NCBI GenBank assembly: GCA_013397115.1
Contig: VWZW01002467.1
Span: forward strand, 466,901 to 530,900
DNA length: 64,000 bases
DNA from: Edolisoma coerulescens
Taxonomy: Eukaryota > Chordata > Aves > Passeriformes > Campephagidae
Reading direction: 5' to 3'
Shown: in pieces, positions 36,701 to 46,649 of the stretch
Layout of the letters: each line of letters begins with the position of its first letter
Position numbering within the stretch: the first letter of the stretch is position 1
The notes under the pieces: generated by a model
Database searches by the model: none
The model's input: the letters and a program-made list of their open reading frames with translations, nothing else
Told to the model about the DNA's origin: nothing
Program-made: the position numbers and the translations under genes

Positions 36701-39700
36701 GGAAGCTGCACTGTACTGTTGGATCACATACTCCTGTAGAGTATCCTTTCATAAATATAGTGTGGATATTAGCAGGACTGGAACTGTCCTTTTGTGCTAA
36801 ATATTTTAGGATCTGGTTCTGAGGGGGAAAGAAGCATCTTCTGAAAGTAACTCAGTTTGTCTTAATTTCTTTCATGCTCCAACTTTCACTTTGGCTGGAC
36901 CAGCAGTTCCATGGCTGATTCCAGGAACTGCAAAATGAAATTCTGAGGCCTGAATTAAATAGAAGGTTGGGCTAGATGATCTCTTCTGGCCATAAATAAC
37001 ATTTCCATAGTATTACACAAGAACCAGTTTAGTTGTTCTGCAGCACCCTTTTCTCTATTCTCTTGAAACATGAACTGGGATGTGCATGGGCAAGAGAGGG
37101 GCAAATGGTGAAGGGGTTTGGCTTCCTGGGAAGGGACCCTGCACAGCATGCAGCGGGTCCAGAGCAGTGATTCTGAGGATGCTGCTCTCCTGTTTCTGGA
37201 GTCCAGGTTCAGAGCCTGTTGAGAAGTGAAGCATGAACCATCAGGATGCATAGAAGGAAGAGGGGGAGAGAAGGGAAAAGGCTGATGTCCTTCTGTCTTG
37301 TTTGGTTTTTCCACAGACACCAGTGAGATGATAGAGATGCAAGGCTTTGGGGCAAACCTGCTGTCGTGGCAGCTGGAGCACTGCAGCCAGGGCTCCTCCT
37401 GTGTCTCCTGCTCCACGGGCAGCTCTCCCTACGACATTCCCAGCTGCTGCAACTGCATCCACGACCGGTGAGCAAGCTGTGCAGAGAGCTTACCCAGGGA
37501 CTGTGTGCATGCCACAGGTAAAAGCAGGAAGGTTTTAGTGGTTGCAGCACTCACGACAAAGAGTAACAATTTTCAATTAGTTTCTAACATAAAAAGACGA
37601 AGCTAGGCAGCAAGAAATTTAGTTTATTAAAACTAACCAATTAAACAACGCTCAAGTCACATTTTGATAGAAAAATTGCGTCCAGTTCTTTTTTCTAGTG
37701 CAAAATACTTCAGCTCTGGAAACGTTATCTTTAACAAGTCATTAACAATTGAATGAAGGGCAACAGTTCAATTTGACACAGACCTTTACAGTGTAGGTGC
37801 AGCCAGGTGTGGCTGTGTGCCAGGGGGAAATCTGTCTGGGGCCAAAATGTTGGTGGGGGAAATGCTTTAATAAGTGTAGTTTGTTATTACTGTGTCCTTT
37901 AACTAAATAAGTCTTGGTGCAGAGAAAAAATCGCTGTGTGTAGGACACAGGGATCAGCAGGAAATTCCTGATGCTCTCTGTCCTCACGACCTGCTGTTGT
38001 CCTGTCGATGCCTCTCCACAGAACTCCACTAAAGATGTTGTGTGAAAGCATGAAGAGGCAGATCATTTCCAGAGCCTTTTACGGATGTAAGTGAAGCTTC
38101 TCATATCTGGCCCATGTGGTATCCATATGCTTATCTAAACATGGGATGTTTGGCTTAGAAAGCAGTCTGACCCCAAATTCAGGGCAGTAGGGTGGATGTG
38201 ACTCCAGCGTCAGCACTGTGAGTTTTGTGCTGGGAGGGAGGAGTGATGCACAGTGAAGACAGAATGTGGTTTTACGTGGCAGTGTAATACACAACCGGGA
38301 TGTTGGTCTGTGTGAGATCCGTTTAATGTCTGTGCTGTAGCTCCCCATTCTCCCCCGCGCAGTGCAAGCTCAGCTCAGGCAGGACTGTCACGGGGGCTCC
38401 CCCCAGGCAGGGCCGTGTGCCTGAGCTGCTCCTCGCTGTCCCCGCAGGGCTGGCGCACTGCCGGCACCTGTCCACGGTGCGCACGCACCTCTCGGCGCTG
38501 GTCAACCACAGCATCGTCCCCCCCGACAGGCCCGCCAGCGCCGCTGCCGGCCTCACCAAGGAGGTCTGGAGCAAGTACCAGAAGGACAAGAAGGTCAGTA
38601 ACACGTCCCCTTCACGTCCGTGCACGGGCTCCATGCTGCTGCACTGGGCAGGGAATCACCTGGAATGGGCCCCAAGAAATGTTAAAGGTGTTTGACCGCA
38701 AGGTCACTTCTCAGCTAGTGAGAGTGAGTCAGTTTTACAGGCTCTTCTCTCCTTTGCTTCTCTGATGATGGCAAAGATATAAATTAATATCAAAGCAACT
38801 GATCTGTTAGATTATTTTCATGGAGGCCATGACAGCCTGTATTAGACTGGATTTGAGCTAAGGCCCTAAAGGCTTGAATCAAGCTGCAGAGTTTATTTAG
38901 TGCCCTGCGTGTATTTCAGTGTCTCCGTGCTCGGTGTGAAGTGTCTCTGAGTGTACCTGAGTTAAATACAGATGTATTGCCTTCAACACCTCTTTCTCCT
39001 GGCTGCTGTAGAACTACAAGGAACTGGAATTACTAAGGAGAGTTTACTACGGCGGGGTCCAGCATGAGATTCGGAAGGAAGTGTGGCCGTTCTTGTTAGG
39101 TCACTACAAATTCGGCATGGCCAAGAAGGAGATGGAGCAGGTAAGCACAGCTTCCGTGGAATCTGAGTTACATTTGCAGAGTTTGTTTTCTGGATAGCAA
39201 CTGTTGGTCTTTATTACTGTTTAATATTCCCAGGGGAAAAACACTACTGAAAACATTAGCAACACATGCTAGCAGAGGGGGTTCGATACCATGTTTTAAT
39301 GTCTGAAAGTCACTAAATGGGAGTTCTTTCTTTCTTGAAGTCAGGGAACCTGCATCAGCTCTGCCTGTGGCATGCACATGCCCTGAGCACACCCTGTGTC
39401 CACAAATTTGTTGCTTATAAAATGGGGAGGCATAGACGTTTGGGAATTTTACTCAGTGCTGTCATTGCACTCCCTGACTGAGAGAAAGGGATGTTCTCCC
39501 CTGCAGAGCCACAGGACTGCAGCAGGACCCTGCCCTGTGGGGAAGGTCTGGATTGTGTGGTGGTAAAACATTGCTTTTCTGTGACATCACCCAAACGTTG
39601 GCTGGACAGAACAGTAATGAGGTTTGCCCTGGAATATAATTAACACATTAATCTGCTTTTCAGTTAGTGTTATTACCAGGGAGGTAGCACTCATGCAGTA

Positions 39701-42700
39701 GCTGATTCTGTTCTGGATTAATTTGATAAGGAGTGGTTTATATATCAAAACATTTGGCATTTGCTAACTCCCAATTACTTTATATGCCAAGAGGTAATCT
39801 ATACCCCTGTGAGCACCTGCAGAGCAGAAGGGCAGCCTGACCTCGAGCCTTGCCGGGGGCAGATCAGTGTCTTGCAAGCGGGGCACTTTATAAGCAGCTC
39901 TCTTTTTACTAAACATTGCTGTGGCAATTGGAGTTGTTTGCCTCCCAATAATCTTTAAAAGCCAGTTCTGAACACAGATGGAGAAATAGAGCCCTTCACT
40001 GTTCAAACTGGGTCACAATCCAGATTCTCCCCCCGAATCCAGTCATCTTAGTAGATGTTTATTATAGATTTTCTGGCTGTAGTGTGCACATCAGGAATGT
40101 TCTGCTGAGCACTGCTCCATTCTTTTTTATCTCAGATTTTCAAGAAAGGCAGGATACTGGAGGTTTCTTGCATAGAGATGGCATTGTATATGAACCACCA
40201 GCTTTATGATGCATGTGTAGAAATAGAAGGTATGTCTGGAACTGAACAAAAGGACCCAGATGCTTAGTTTTTAGAGTGGGAGATGTGAAGCCATATCTCA
40301 TGGATGCTAGCTAGCCCCAGCTCCAAAGGGCATGTGCATGTGTACAGCTAGAACATAGGAGATTTGGCAAGAAGAGATTAATCCTGGAGTCTGTATGATA
40401 GGAATTGCAGTAAATTCATACAGAGGTGTTACAAGATAGAAAAGACCTGATCTGCAGAACACAGGCTCCTACAGAAGATTTTTCTCCCCGAGTTTGTACC
40501 CTACTAACCCAGGGGTACTCCAAACTTACCTAGAATTGCAATGAGATACTCAACACCAGTAGTAAACAAGAGTGATGGCTGACTCCTCAGAGGAATGGGC
40601 TGCTGGAGACTGAAGCTTACAGTGAATGCAGGAGTCTGTTAAATGAGTGACACGAAAACAGTCATAACACCTGCACGTACAGGAAACCCGTCGTGTCCTT
40701 AACTGAAGTCACTGCAGGTGATTTATCATCTTTGCTTTCTGATGGTATTTTTGCATTCTCAGATGTGGCTGTCCTCCAGCCCTCCACTAACTGCTGTATT
40801 TTATGATTTATGACTCGACAGCTACCTCAAGTGACAAACAGCCTGCAGCTCTTAGCATGAACGCTCAGGTAGCAGCTCAGCTAGCGGAGCCTGGAGCTAG
40901 CTCACAATTGTGGTTTCTCTTCAGCTCTTGACAAGTGACAGTAGTAAAATTGCTACATGTCCCTTAATGGCTCAGGGGGATTCTGTGGCTGTCTTTCAAA
41001 AGAGAAAGCCACCAGTGGCAAAGATCTCTTTTATTCCTGTGGTGCCCAATGCGGGTGGATCTGGCCACGCACGGGACGGGGCTGCGCGAGCTGGGGTTCC
41101 AGAGTCTCTCCCAGGAGCTGACTCTGTACAGGGTGGTGTCTGTAAACCTGTGACCTGGAACTCTTCACAAGGGCTAGGAGCTGGAAGGAGGTGTGATGAA
41201 CTCGGGGATGATGCAGCTGGAGGCGGCGCTTGCTCCATAGATTGCATCTGACTTCTGTGTGAGGTGTCACATGACATCTTCTGTTCCATCCTGGGTCACT
41301 GTCACAGTGTCACAGTGCTGTTGGTAGTGTATGCACCTGCTTAGATGGATCCCTTCTGGTGCCTGCAGTGTTATTAATTCCCTGCAGTTAATACCCAACA
41401 CCTGGCTACTCCTCTCCAGTCACAGGGATGTGCTGCTGCAGCACGAGGGCCTCGGCATCCTTTGGGCTTTCAGCCCGAGACCCTGCACCTGCCTGAGCCC
41501 TCTCCCTCCTGTTTCCTGCTGGTGTCAGTGCCTTCTGGCAAGGAGGGCAGTGTCTCAGGACGTGTCTCTGTCCGCAGGTGGACGCAGACATTGCTCTGAG
41601 GTACCAGAAGGTGATGGCTGAGTGGAAGGCCTGCGAGGTCATTGTGAAGCAGCGAGAGAAGGAGTCGCATTCGGCCACGCTGGCCAAGTTCTCATCAGGC
41701 AGCAGCATCGACAGCCACGTCCAGCGGCTCATCCACAGGGACTCCACCATCAGCAATGATGTAGGTACTCCCTTCCCACTCACCATCTGGAGTGGGGAGT
41801 GCTCAGCAGAGGTGCAGCCCCAGGAGGCAGAGATGGAGGTTAGCACAGCTCCTGAACCCTGGGCAGAGATTGGAGCTGTGGTGCCCCCGTGTTAGAGTGA
41901 AGAGCAGCTCTGAATTTTGGGTAGTCTATAGCTGTTCTTAAGCAGGACATGCCTAAGGGGCTCTGAGGTTCCCCTACGAAAGAAGATCCCCTGTCAGCAG
42001 AGGAAGAGCTCTCCTGATCTCTTCCTTGAAGCTCCTTTAGTCAGATCCAGCACAGAGGAAATGACCACTACTGCTGAAGTGTGTGTTTGGTTCTGCATGT
42101 GCCAGGTGTTTATATCTGTGGATGAAACGGACTCAGTGGAGCAGGACCCCAAAGGGCAGGAGGACCCCGCGCTGACGGCGGCGCCGGCGGCCGTGGAGTT
42201 CGACTCGCCCGACTCGGGGCTGCCGTCCTCCAGGAACTACTCGGTGGCCTCGGGCATCCTGTCCAGCATTGACGACGGGCAGAGCGGCTCCTTTGAGGAG
42301 GGGGCTGAGGAAGAAGCCGGCACTGAGGTGGGAAGGACTGAGCCAGGCACGCCCCACGTGCAGAGAGCCAAGGCAGGGGTGCTGCAGTCCCAGGACTCTG
42401 TCTCAGAAGAGCAGCTGTGTTCCCAGGTGGATTATTTAATGGATGTCGCTTCTGTCTGCGCTGCGTCCTACACAGTAGGTCACACCTCAAGTACCATCAT
42501 CTCTCTGCACAGCATTGCTTTTTTAGCAAACATTGCTTTTTTGTACTTTTTCAGATAGGATTTAATGAGAGAGAGTCCCAAACGAGAACTACAGCTGGTG
42601 GGATGATAACTGAGGATTTTGAGCTAGATTGGAAATAAGGGCGGCAAGAAAAATTTGGGTGTTTTTTTAAGTGGGAGGGCAAGACAAACAATGTGGTACA

Positions 42701-45700
42701 TTTCTAGCAGTTAGAACTTTGCAGGGCCTGGGGGTGTGGACACCATACTGCTTGTAAGATTCTAGTGTTATTTAAATCAAACTGAACCACAACCTAAACC
42801 TAGATTCAAGATGCCACCACCTCTGTTACTCTTGCTGTCACACAGCAGCATAGTTTTTGCTTCTCTCTGCTGAAGTTACTTAGCTGGAAATAACCATTTG
42901 GAAATAGGACAGGCTTGGCATATTCCCCAGTGAAAACAAATGTGTTTTACCTGGCATTTTCGACAGTAATTGAGTATTTCGATGCCCTCGCCCACTCAGA
43001 GTATAATTGTACTGTTTCTGGTTTGGTGATTCTCAGAGCAAATCTGCACAAAGTCCTGGGAATGCTGTAAACTTGGCAGATCTAACTAAAACTTCTCTGT
43101 TCTAGATAGAGTTATTGGACACTGTTGCCTTAAATTTGCACAGAATTGATAAAGATGTCCAGAGGTGTGACCGGAATTACTGGTATTTTACTGCTGAGAA
43201 CCTGGAGAAACTCCGAAATGTCATGTGCAGGTAATGAGCTTGTAAACCCAACTACTTTCACATTTCTGTCACAATCCATAAACTAATCTATAAACTATAA
43301 TAAAATGCAAATAACAGTCAATAAGAATTCTCACTAATGAATTTAAAAAAACTTGCCAGAAGGAGGAACAGGCAGGATGGCAGGTTAGAGCATGGGTCCA
43401 AGTTTGGAATGCAGATTTGAGAAGATTTCTCAAGAGACAGACCCTGTTTCAGAGAACTGTTCTCTGACTGTACTCTGAGGTTTGGGTTTCTCCTGATCAG
43501 GATGACACCTCCATGCTCTGAGGTGTGCTGTGAAGGTGGCAGTACCTGTGCCCAGGGGCAGTGCTGAGGGATGTGTGTAAGTAGACAGAAAGTCTGTGTC
43601 TACAAATCCAGCCCAAATCAAACCAGTGTCTCACCACTGACAGCAGCTGGAAACAATAGGAAGTTGTTCTCCCATCTGGGAGTGCAAATTGCCATGAAGG
43701 TGGTTCTGTACACACTTAAAGCAGAAAGTGTCATGGACTTTGAGACTCAGAAAAGAGCAAATTTCCACTTAGGGCAGAAGCCAAAAGCCCAGGTTTTTTC
43801 CACAGATTGTTGGGCATTTGTCAGCTGTTTTTTCCCAAACCACTGCGAAGCAAGCCGTGTGTGTGAGGGTTGGCCTCTTGATCCAGGCAGCAAAAGTAAA
43901 GGGCTGTGAAATGCTCTGGGAAGTGTCAGAAGGTTCTGAGACTCACACCTCCAGCAGCTGCTTAGGATTTGATCTCACATCTGGAATCAGCCTTCAATAC
44001 AAGGATTTCTTCTTTCCACAGCTATGTCTGGGAGCACCTAGAAGTTGGTTATGTCCAAGGCATGTGTGACCTCCTGGCTCCTTTGATGGTTATTCTTGAC
44101 AATGGTAGGAAGGGTTTTCCTTTGGGATATGTTGGTATCCTTAGTGAGGTCGTTCCTTAGAAATGCTGTTTCAGAAGGAGCTGTCTGCATTAACCAGGGC
44201 TGAGTCACCAGCAAAATCAAACCTGCAGCTCCTGGTTCATGTTTTCTCCATCTGTGGCTGTTGAGACAGCTAACATCAGTGTCTTGGGGCTGCCCTGTTC
44301 ACTCACTGACTTCCAGATTAAACTTTACCCAAGTTAATAAAATTACTGTGTTTTGGCAGTTCCTGATGCTGAAAAGTCAACTGCAGGCTGGGTTCTTTGA
44401 CACATAACTAATAAAAATGGTCCAGAGTCAGGAGCCAACCTCTTTTTTATCCAAATCCTGGGATTAAGAGAACAGCAAAGGGGAAGACCCTGTTTTTCCC
44501 AAGCCCTGCAGTTCCATTATTTTGGTTCAAGAAGTCCCACAACTGACAGCACTGAGTATCTGCCTTGTCCCTGCAGATCAGCTGGCCTACAGCTGCTTTA
44601 GCCACCTGATGAAGAGGATGAGCCAGAACTTCCCCAATGGAGGTGCTATGGACACTCACTTCGCCAACATGCGGTCCCTCATCCAGGTGGGTCTGGTTTC
44701 AGGGTATCTGGAAGAAGACAAGGCTGTGGCAGAGGCTCAGGACTCACCTGATGCCACAGTGAAGGGCAGGAGCTCCAAGGAGCAGGCTTCAGGCGTGACT
44801 TAAGAGCTTGGAGGAGGAGGAGGAGTTGTGAGTGGATTTGTGGAGTTACAGCCTGAGAGCAGAGGTGGAGGCGGAGATGGACGTTTGCCACTTGTTGAGG
44901 ATCAGTAGGATCTTCACCTGGTTCCTTGGACCTTTAAAGTCATGGTGGAGTTCTACTGTGACTCCTCAGGCCAGCACTGAGCCAGGGCACCCAGGTCAGA
45001 GCACTGGCACACGCAGTAAGGGGCTGTTCTGTGCTGAGCAGCTGCTCTGACCATGGGATGAGGAGCAGAGTGGGAGTCCAGCACCTCTGACCGTGGCTGC
45101 TTCCAGACCACATCCTGACAGCTGATGTTTTCCCTTCTAGATTCTGGACTCGGAACTTTTTGAATTGATGCACCAGAATGGAGATTACACTCATTTTTAC
45201 TTCTGCTATCGCTGGTTCCTGCTTGACTTTAAAAGAGGTAATAATGTTCTGTGCCTGTAGTTTAGAGTTGTGTAGAACTGTAATAGCTCTGTGTTTGGGT
45301 GTGAGTGTCTGTCAGGATGGTGAGTGGCAGCTGGGATCACTGGAGGGTTTGTAGCCAGGAAAGGTTATGCAGCTCTGAGATGAAACAGCACTGGACTGAG
45401 TCCGAGCTTAGAAAGGGGAGTTGCAAATTCCTGATGATGTGATTGGAGCCAAGTTTCTGCCCAATGCAAATGCCTGTTCACTCAAGAAGTTGATCCCACT
45501 CCTCTGTAAGCTTTGATAGCTCCTGTCTAATCCCTGTGATAGCAAGGAGCAGCTCAGCAATAGCTCAGGAGCTGCTGTACTTGGAGTGAGGTGCCTTGTA
45601 TTGTGTGGGAGCACCCCTGGATCCCAGGGTCCTTGCACGAGCTCCCTCCAGCAGTGCTGGGGCTGACCTGGACACACGGGCAGCCCTGCAGCCCGTCCCG

Positions 45701-46540
45701 GAGCCCTGCAGAGCACCCGGGCCTGCTGTGCTGCTCTCACATGGTACCTGTGCTTCAGGTACCTTCTGGGCTTGGCTCTGCACCACCACACCTCCAGGCT
45801 CTGGCAACTGTCCTTTAAAGCCAGTTCTGTGCCTCACGTGCACAAGTGACAGGAGTTGGCTGGGGGAGAGGAAAAGGAGGAGGCATCAGGTTCTGTTCAC
45901 ATCTGAGTGAGGCCTGTAGACATTGGTGAGGGGGGGATATGGTCAGTTGAATAATCAGATGCTCTTGTAATGTTTATTCCCATTCAGAATTGTTGTACGA
46001 GGATGTATTTACAGTGTGGGAAGTTATTTGGGCAGCAAAGCACATCTCTTCAGAACATTTTGTCCTTTTCATTGCCTTAGCACTTGTGGAAGTTTATCGA
46101 GAGATTATCCGTGATAACAACATGGACTTCACTGATATCATCAAGTTTTTTAATGGTAAGAGCCATTTTGATAAAAAGTAATGAGACTTTGCTCCTCCTG
46201 TGTTCCTGAGACTGTCTGGGGCAGTTCTTGTCGTGACAAACCCCTGCTCATTTTAAGCTCTGAGTCTCAGTGCCAGGACTTGCAGCACAAGGGATTCATC
46301 CACTTCTTCTGTCTTTAATTCTCCAAAGCCAACCCCTTGCAACTCTTTGGGATTGCTGCTTGTTACACTAATTAATTAATGCTAATGCTACATGAATATC
46401 AGTGCCAGGGCAGGAAGGCGGTGCTGACAATTGTTTGTCTGTGTCTCTCAGAAATGGCTGAGCACCACGATGCCGCGGAGATCCTGAGGATAGCCAGGGA
46501 CCTCGTCTACAAAGTGCAGACACTGATTGAGAACAAGTGA
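9688..46540 (+). CDS. SGSM2: SGSM2 (RUTBC1), RUN and TBC domain Rab GTPase-activating protein; 24 coding exons
   Basis: Twenty-four exons, all GT-AG and phase-consistent, splice to 1001 residues without the cassette exon or 1046 with it (human isoforms 1006 and 1051 from memory). The RUN domain is at about 37-190. A PH-like Rab-binding region spans about 265-430. The TBC domain starts at about 556 ([19 protein letters not shown]), is interrupted by an acidic, serine-rich linker (about 660-770), and resumes at 779. Catalytic IDKDVQR (arginine finger R798) and YVQGM (glutamine finger Q832) are intact, so GAP activity is expected. Known for the family: it binds Rab9A and stimulates GTP hydrolysis on Rab32/Rab38 and Rab33B in endosome-to-lysosome-related-organelle traffic. 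It is SGSM2 rather than SGSM1 by sequence match and by its convergent neighbour MNT. The start at 9688 has A at -3 and yields the conserved [14 protein letters not shown]. Confidence 0.97.
9745..16239 (+). other. SGSM2 intron 1 (6.5 kb)
   Basis: CpG-rich for the first 800 bases, then ordinary intronic DNA. A second GC-rich patch (about 13090-13450) has no recognisable exon. Short open frames on both strands match nothing I know. Confidence 0.7.
16240..16315 (+). CDS. SGSM2: SGSM2 coding exon 2
   Basis: The acceptor TTCATTTTAG precedes it. It encodes [20 protein letters not shown] and IIALC, ending in phase 1 before GTAAAT. This is the start of the RUN domain. Confidence 0.97.
24280..24900. 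promoter_or_regulatory. intronic CpG island within SGSM2 intron 2
   Basis: An abrupt CpG-dense block inside an otherwise AT-rich intron, containing a 19-bp tandem repeat. No coding frame is recognised. It could be an alternative promoter or only a GC-rich repeat expansion. Confidence 0.4.
24332..24398 (+). repeat. 19-bp tandem repeat
   Basis: Just over three imperfect copies of CCGCTCCGTGCCCCCCGTG, inside the intronic CpG-rich block. Confidence 0.8.
25686..25718 (+). repeat. CTGT tetranucleotide microsatellite
   Basis: Two runs of CTGT separated by CCAC, about 110 bases before the acceptor of exon 3. Its pyrimidine-rich strand is the sense strand. Confidence 0.85.
25829..25991 (+). CDS. SGSM2: SGSM2 coding exon 3 (RUN domain)
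   Basis: A very GC-rich exon after TTCCCACAG. It encodes [20 protein letters not shown] and on through [10 protein letters not shown]; it ends AG|GTGAGG in phase 2. Confidence 0.97.
25992..27793 (+). other. SGSM2 intron 3
   Basis: About 1.8 kb of ordinary intronic DNA; nothing recognisable in it. Confidence 0.7.
27794..27955 (+). CDS. SGSM2: SGSM2 coding exon 4 (RUN domain)
   Basis: Acceptor CACCTTTTGCAG. It encodes a polar linker ([19 protein letters not shown]) and the RUN helix block [20 protein letters not shown]; donor AG|GTAAGG. Confidence 0.97.
27956..29916 (+). other. SGSM2 intron 4
   Basis: About 2 kb of ordinary intronic DNA; nothing recognisable in it. Confidence 0.7.
29917..29984 (+). 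CDS. SGSM2: SGSM2 coding exon 5 (RUN domain)
   Basis: A 68-nt exon after TTATTCCTAG. It encodes [20 protein letters not shown] and SLL, ending in phase 1 before GTGAGT. Confidence 0.97.
30487..30632 (+). CDS. SGSM2: SGSM2 coding exon 6
   Basis: It encodes [20 protein letters not shown] and the polar stretch [14 protein letters not shown]. It ends on a whole codon at GGA before GTAGGT. Confidence 0.96.
31034..31168 (+). CDS. SGSM2: SGSM2 coding exon 7
   Basis: Forty-five codons, phase 0 at both ends: [20 protein letters not shown] and on to [12 protein letters not shown]. Donor CCG|GTGAGC. Confidence 0.96.
31601..31725 (+). CDS. SGSM2: SGSM2 coding exon 8 (PH-like region)
   Basis: It encodes [20 protein letters not shown] and [20 protein letters not shown], ending AAA AG|GTACTC in phase 2. 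Confidence 0.97.
31772..31808 (+). other. potential G-quadruplex just after exon 8
   Basis: Six runs of three or more G within 37 bases, separated by one to four bases over most of the length (GGGAAAGGGGAAGGGGAGGG at its core). It lies about 50 bases after the exon 8 donor on the sense strand, where structured RNA could affect splicing. Confidence 0.6.
32018..32085 (+). CDS. SGSM2: SGSM2 coding exon 9 (PH-like region)
   Basis: It encodes [20 protein letters not shown] and HQQ, ending in phase 1 before GTAAGC. Confidence 0.97.
32453..32613 (+). CDS. SGSM2: SGSM2 coding exon 10 (PH-like region)
   Basis: It encodes [20 protein letters not shown], then [20 protein letters not shown] and onward. 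The acceptor is a CAGCAG tandem, so the exon may begin at 32453 (best match in length to the family) or at 32450 with one more codon. Confidence 0.95.
33121..33250 (+). CDS. SGSM2: SGSM2 coding exon 11
   Basis: Acceptor TTTTCTCTAG. It encodes [20 protein letters not shown] and [15 protein letters not shown], ending in phase 1 before GTAAGT. Confidence 0.97.
34639..34773 (+). CDS. SGSM2: SGSM2 exon 12, alternatively used 45-codon cassette exon
   Basis: 135 nt, phase 1 at both ends, flanked by TTTGAGCAG and G|GTTTTT. It can be included or skipped without frame change. It encodes [20 protein letters not shown], then [20 protein letters not shown] and PNRMK. Its length equals the 45-residue difference I recall between the two human SGSM2 isoforms. 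The donor (GTTTTT) is weak, which fits optional use. Confidence 0.85.
36950..36992 (+). mobile_element. CR1-like LINE remnant (3' end fragment)
   Basis: GGTTGGGCTAGATGATCT with neighbouring bases resembles the conserved 3' end of avian/reptilian CR1 elements. Only a few dozen bases can be recognised, so it is very degraded. Confidence 0.45.
37317..37467 (+). CDS. SGSM2: SGSM2 coding exon 13
   Basis: It encodes [20 protein letters not shown], then a Ser/Cys-rich stretch ([16 protein letters not shown], then CCNCIHD). It ends CG|GTGAGC in phase 2. The first codon is Asn when exon 12 is skipped and Asp when it is included. Confidence 0.96.
38022..38086 (+). CDS. SGSM2: SGSM2 coding exon 14
   Basis: A 65-nt exon encoding [20 protein letters not shown] and G, ending in phase 1 inside the Trp codon before GTAAGT. 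Confidence 0.97.
38448..38593 (+). CDS. SGSM2: SGSM2 coding exon 15
   Basis: A GC-rich exon encoding [20 protein letters not shown] and [16 protein letters not shown]; phase 0 end before GTCAGT. Confidence 0.97.
39012..39140 (+). CDS. SGSM2: SGSM2 coding exon 16 (start of TBC domain)
   Basis: Forty-three codons: [20 protein letters not shown] and [20 protein letters not shown]. It carries the first TBC signature motif (arginine, then VWPFLLG). Donor CAG|GTAAGC. Confidence 0.97.
39141..41577 (+). other. SGSM2 intron 16 (2.4 kb)
   Basis: It contains a candidate cryptic exon at 40136-40229; otherwise nothing recognisable. Confidence 0.7.
40136..40229 (+). other. candidate cryptic (poison) exon in SGSM2 intron 16
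   Basis: A 94-nt segment flanked by a T-rich tract with ATCTCAG and by a GTATGT donor. It is open in the incoming frame, reading [20 protein letters not shown] and on to CVEIE. Its length is not a multiple of three, so inclusion would shift exon 17 into a frame that stops at 41619-41621. I do not recognise the peptide. Confidence 0.3.
41578..41760 (+). CDS. SGSM2: SGSM2 coding exon 17
   Basis: Sixty-one codons: [20 protein letters not shown] and a charged segment, then [20 protein letters not shown] and SND. Donor GAT|GTAGGT. Confidence 0.97.
42106..42474 (+). CDS. SGSM2: SGSM2 coding exon 18 (acidic linker inside TBC domain)
   Basis: The longest coding exon, 123 codons. It encodes [20 protein letters not shown], the conserved [20 protein letters not shown], a Glu/Gly-rich stretch poorly conserved with mammals, and VCAASYT. 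Donor ACA|GTAGGT. This is probably a disordered insertion in the TBC fold. Confidence 0.95.
43106..43230 (+). CDS. SGSM2: SGSM2 coding exon 19 (TBC arginine finger)
   Basis: It encodes [20 protein letters not shown] and [27 protein letters not shown] is the IxxDxxR motif whose arginine completes the GTPase site of the Rab. Phase 2 end before GTAATG. Confidence 0.98.
44022..44104 (+). CDS. SGSM2: SGSM2 coding exon 20 (TBC glutamine finger)
   Basis: It encodes [20 protein letters not shown] and LMVILDN. YVQ is the second catalytic motif. Phase 1 end before GTAGGA. Confidence 0.98.
44577..44686 (+). CDS. SGSM2: SGSM2 coding exon 21
   Basis: It encodes [20 protein letters not shown] and [17 protein letters not shown]; donor CAG|GTGGGT. 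Confidence 0.98.
45141..45237 (+). CDS. SGSM2: SGSM2 coding exon 22
   Basis: It encodes [20 protein letters not shown] and [12 protein letters not shown]; phase 1 end before GTAATA. Confidence 0.98.
45988..46155 (+). CDS. SGSM2: SGSM2 coding exon 23
   Basis: It encodes [40 protein letters not shown] and [16 protein letters not shown]; phase 1 end before GTAAGA. Confidence 0.98.
46452..46540 (+). CDS. SGSM2: SGSM2 coding exon 24 with stop codon
   Basis: It encodes [20 protein letters not shown] and KVQTLIENK, then TGA at 46538-46540. The end matches the human protein. Confidence 0.98.
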
Positions 46541-46643
46541 CCGTGGCCAGGCTGGCCCCGGGGCCTCGCTGTGAGCCACTGGATGGAGCATTCCTTGCAC
46601 TGGAATTCCAAATGGCGTTTTAATTGCATCTTCCATGTAATGT

Positions 46644-46649
46644 AATAAA
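46644..46649 (+). terminator. SGSM2: proximal poly(A) signal AATAAA of SGSM2
   Basis: A canonical hexamer 104 bases after the stop codon; it would give a very short 3' UTR without the minisatellite. Confidence 0.55.

Larger units (their letters stand above)
33251..37316 (+). other. intron between SGSM2 exons 11 and 13, holding the cassette exon
   Basis: About 4 kb with the 45-codon cassette exon at 34639-34773 and a CR1-like fragment near 36960. No other coding segment is recognised. Confidence 0.7.

Noticed and set aside
9688..46540. Assignment as SGSM1
   Set aside because: Residue-level match and the convergent neighbour MNT both point to SGSM2.
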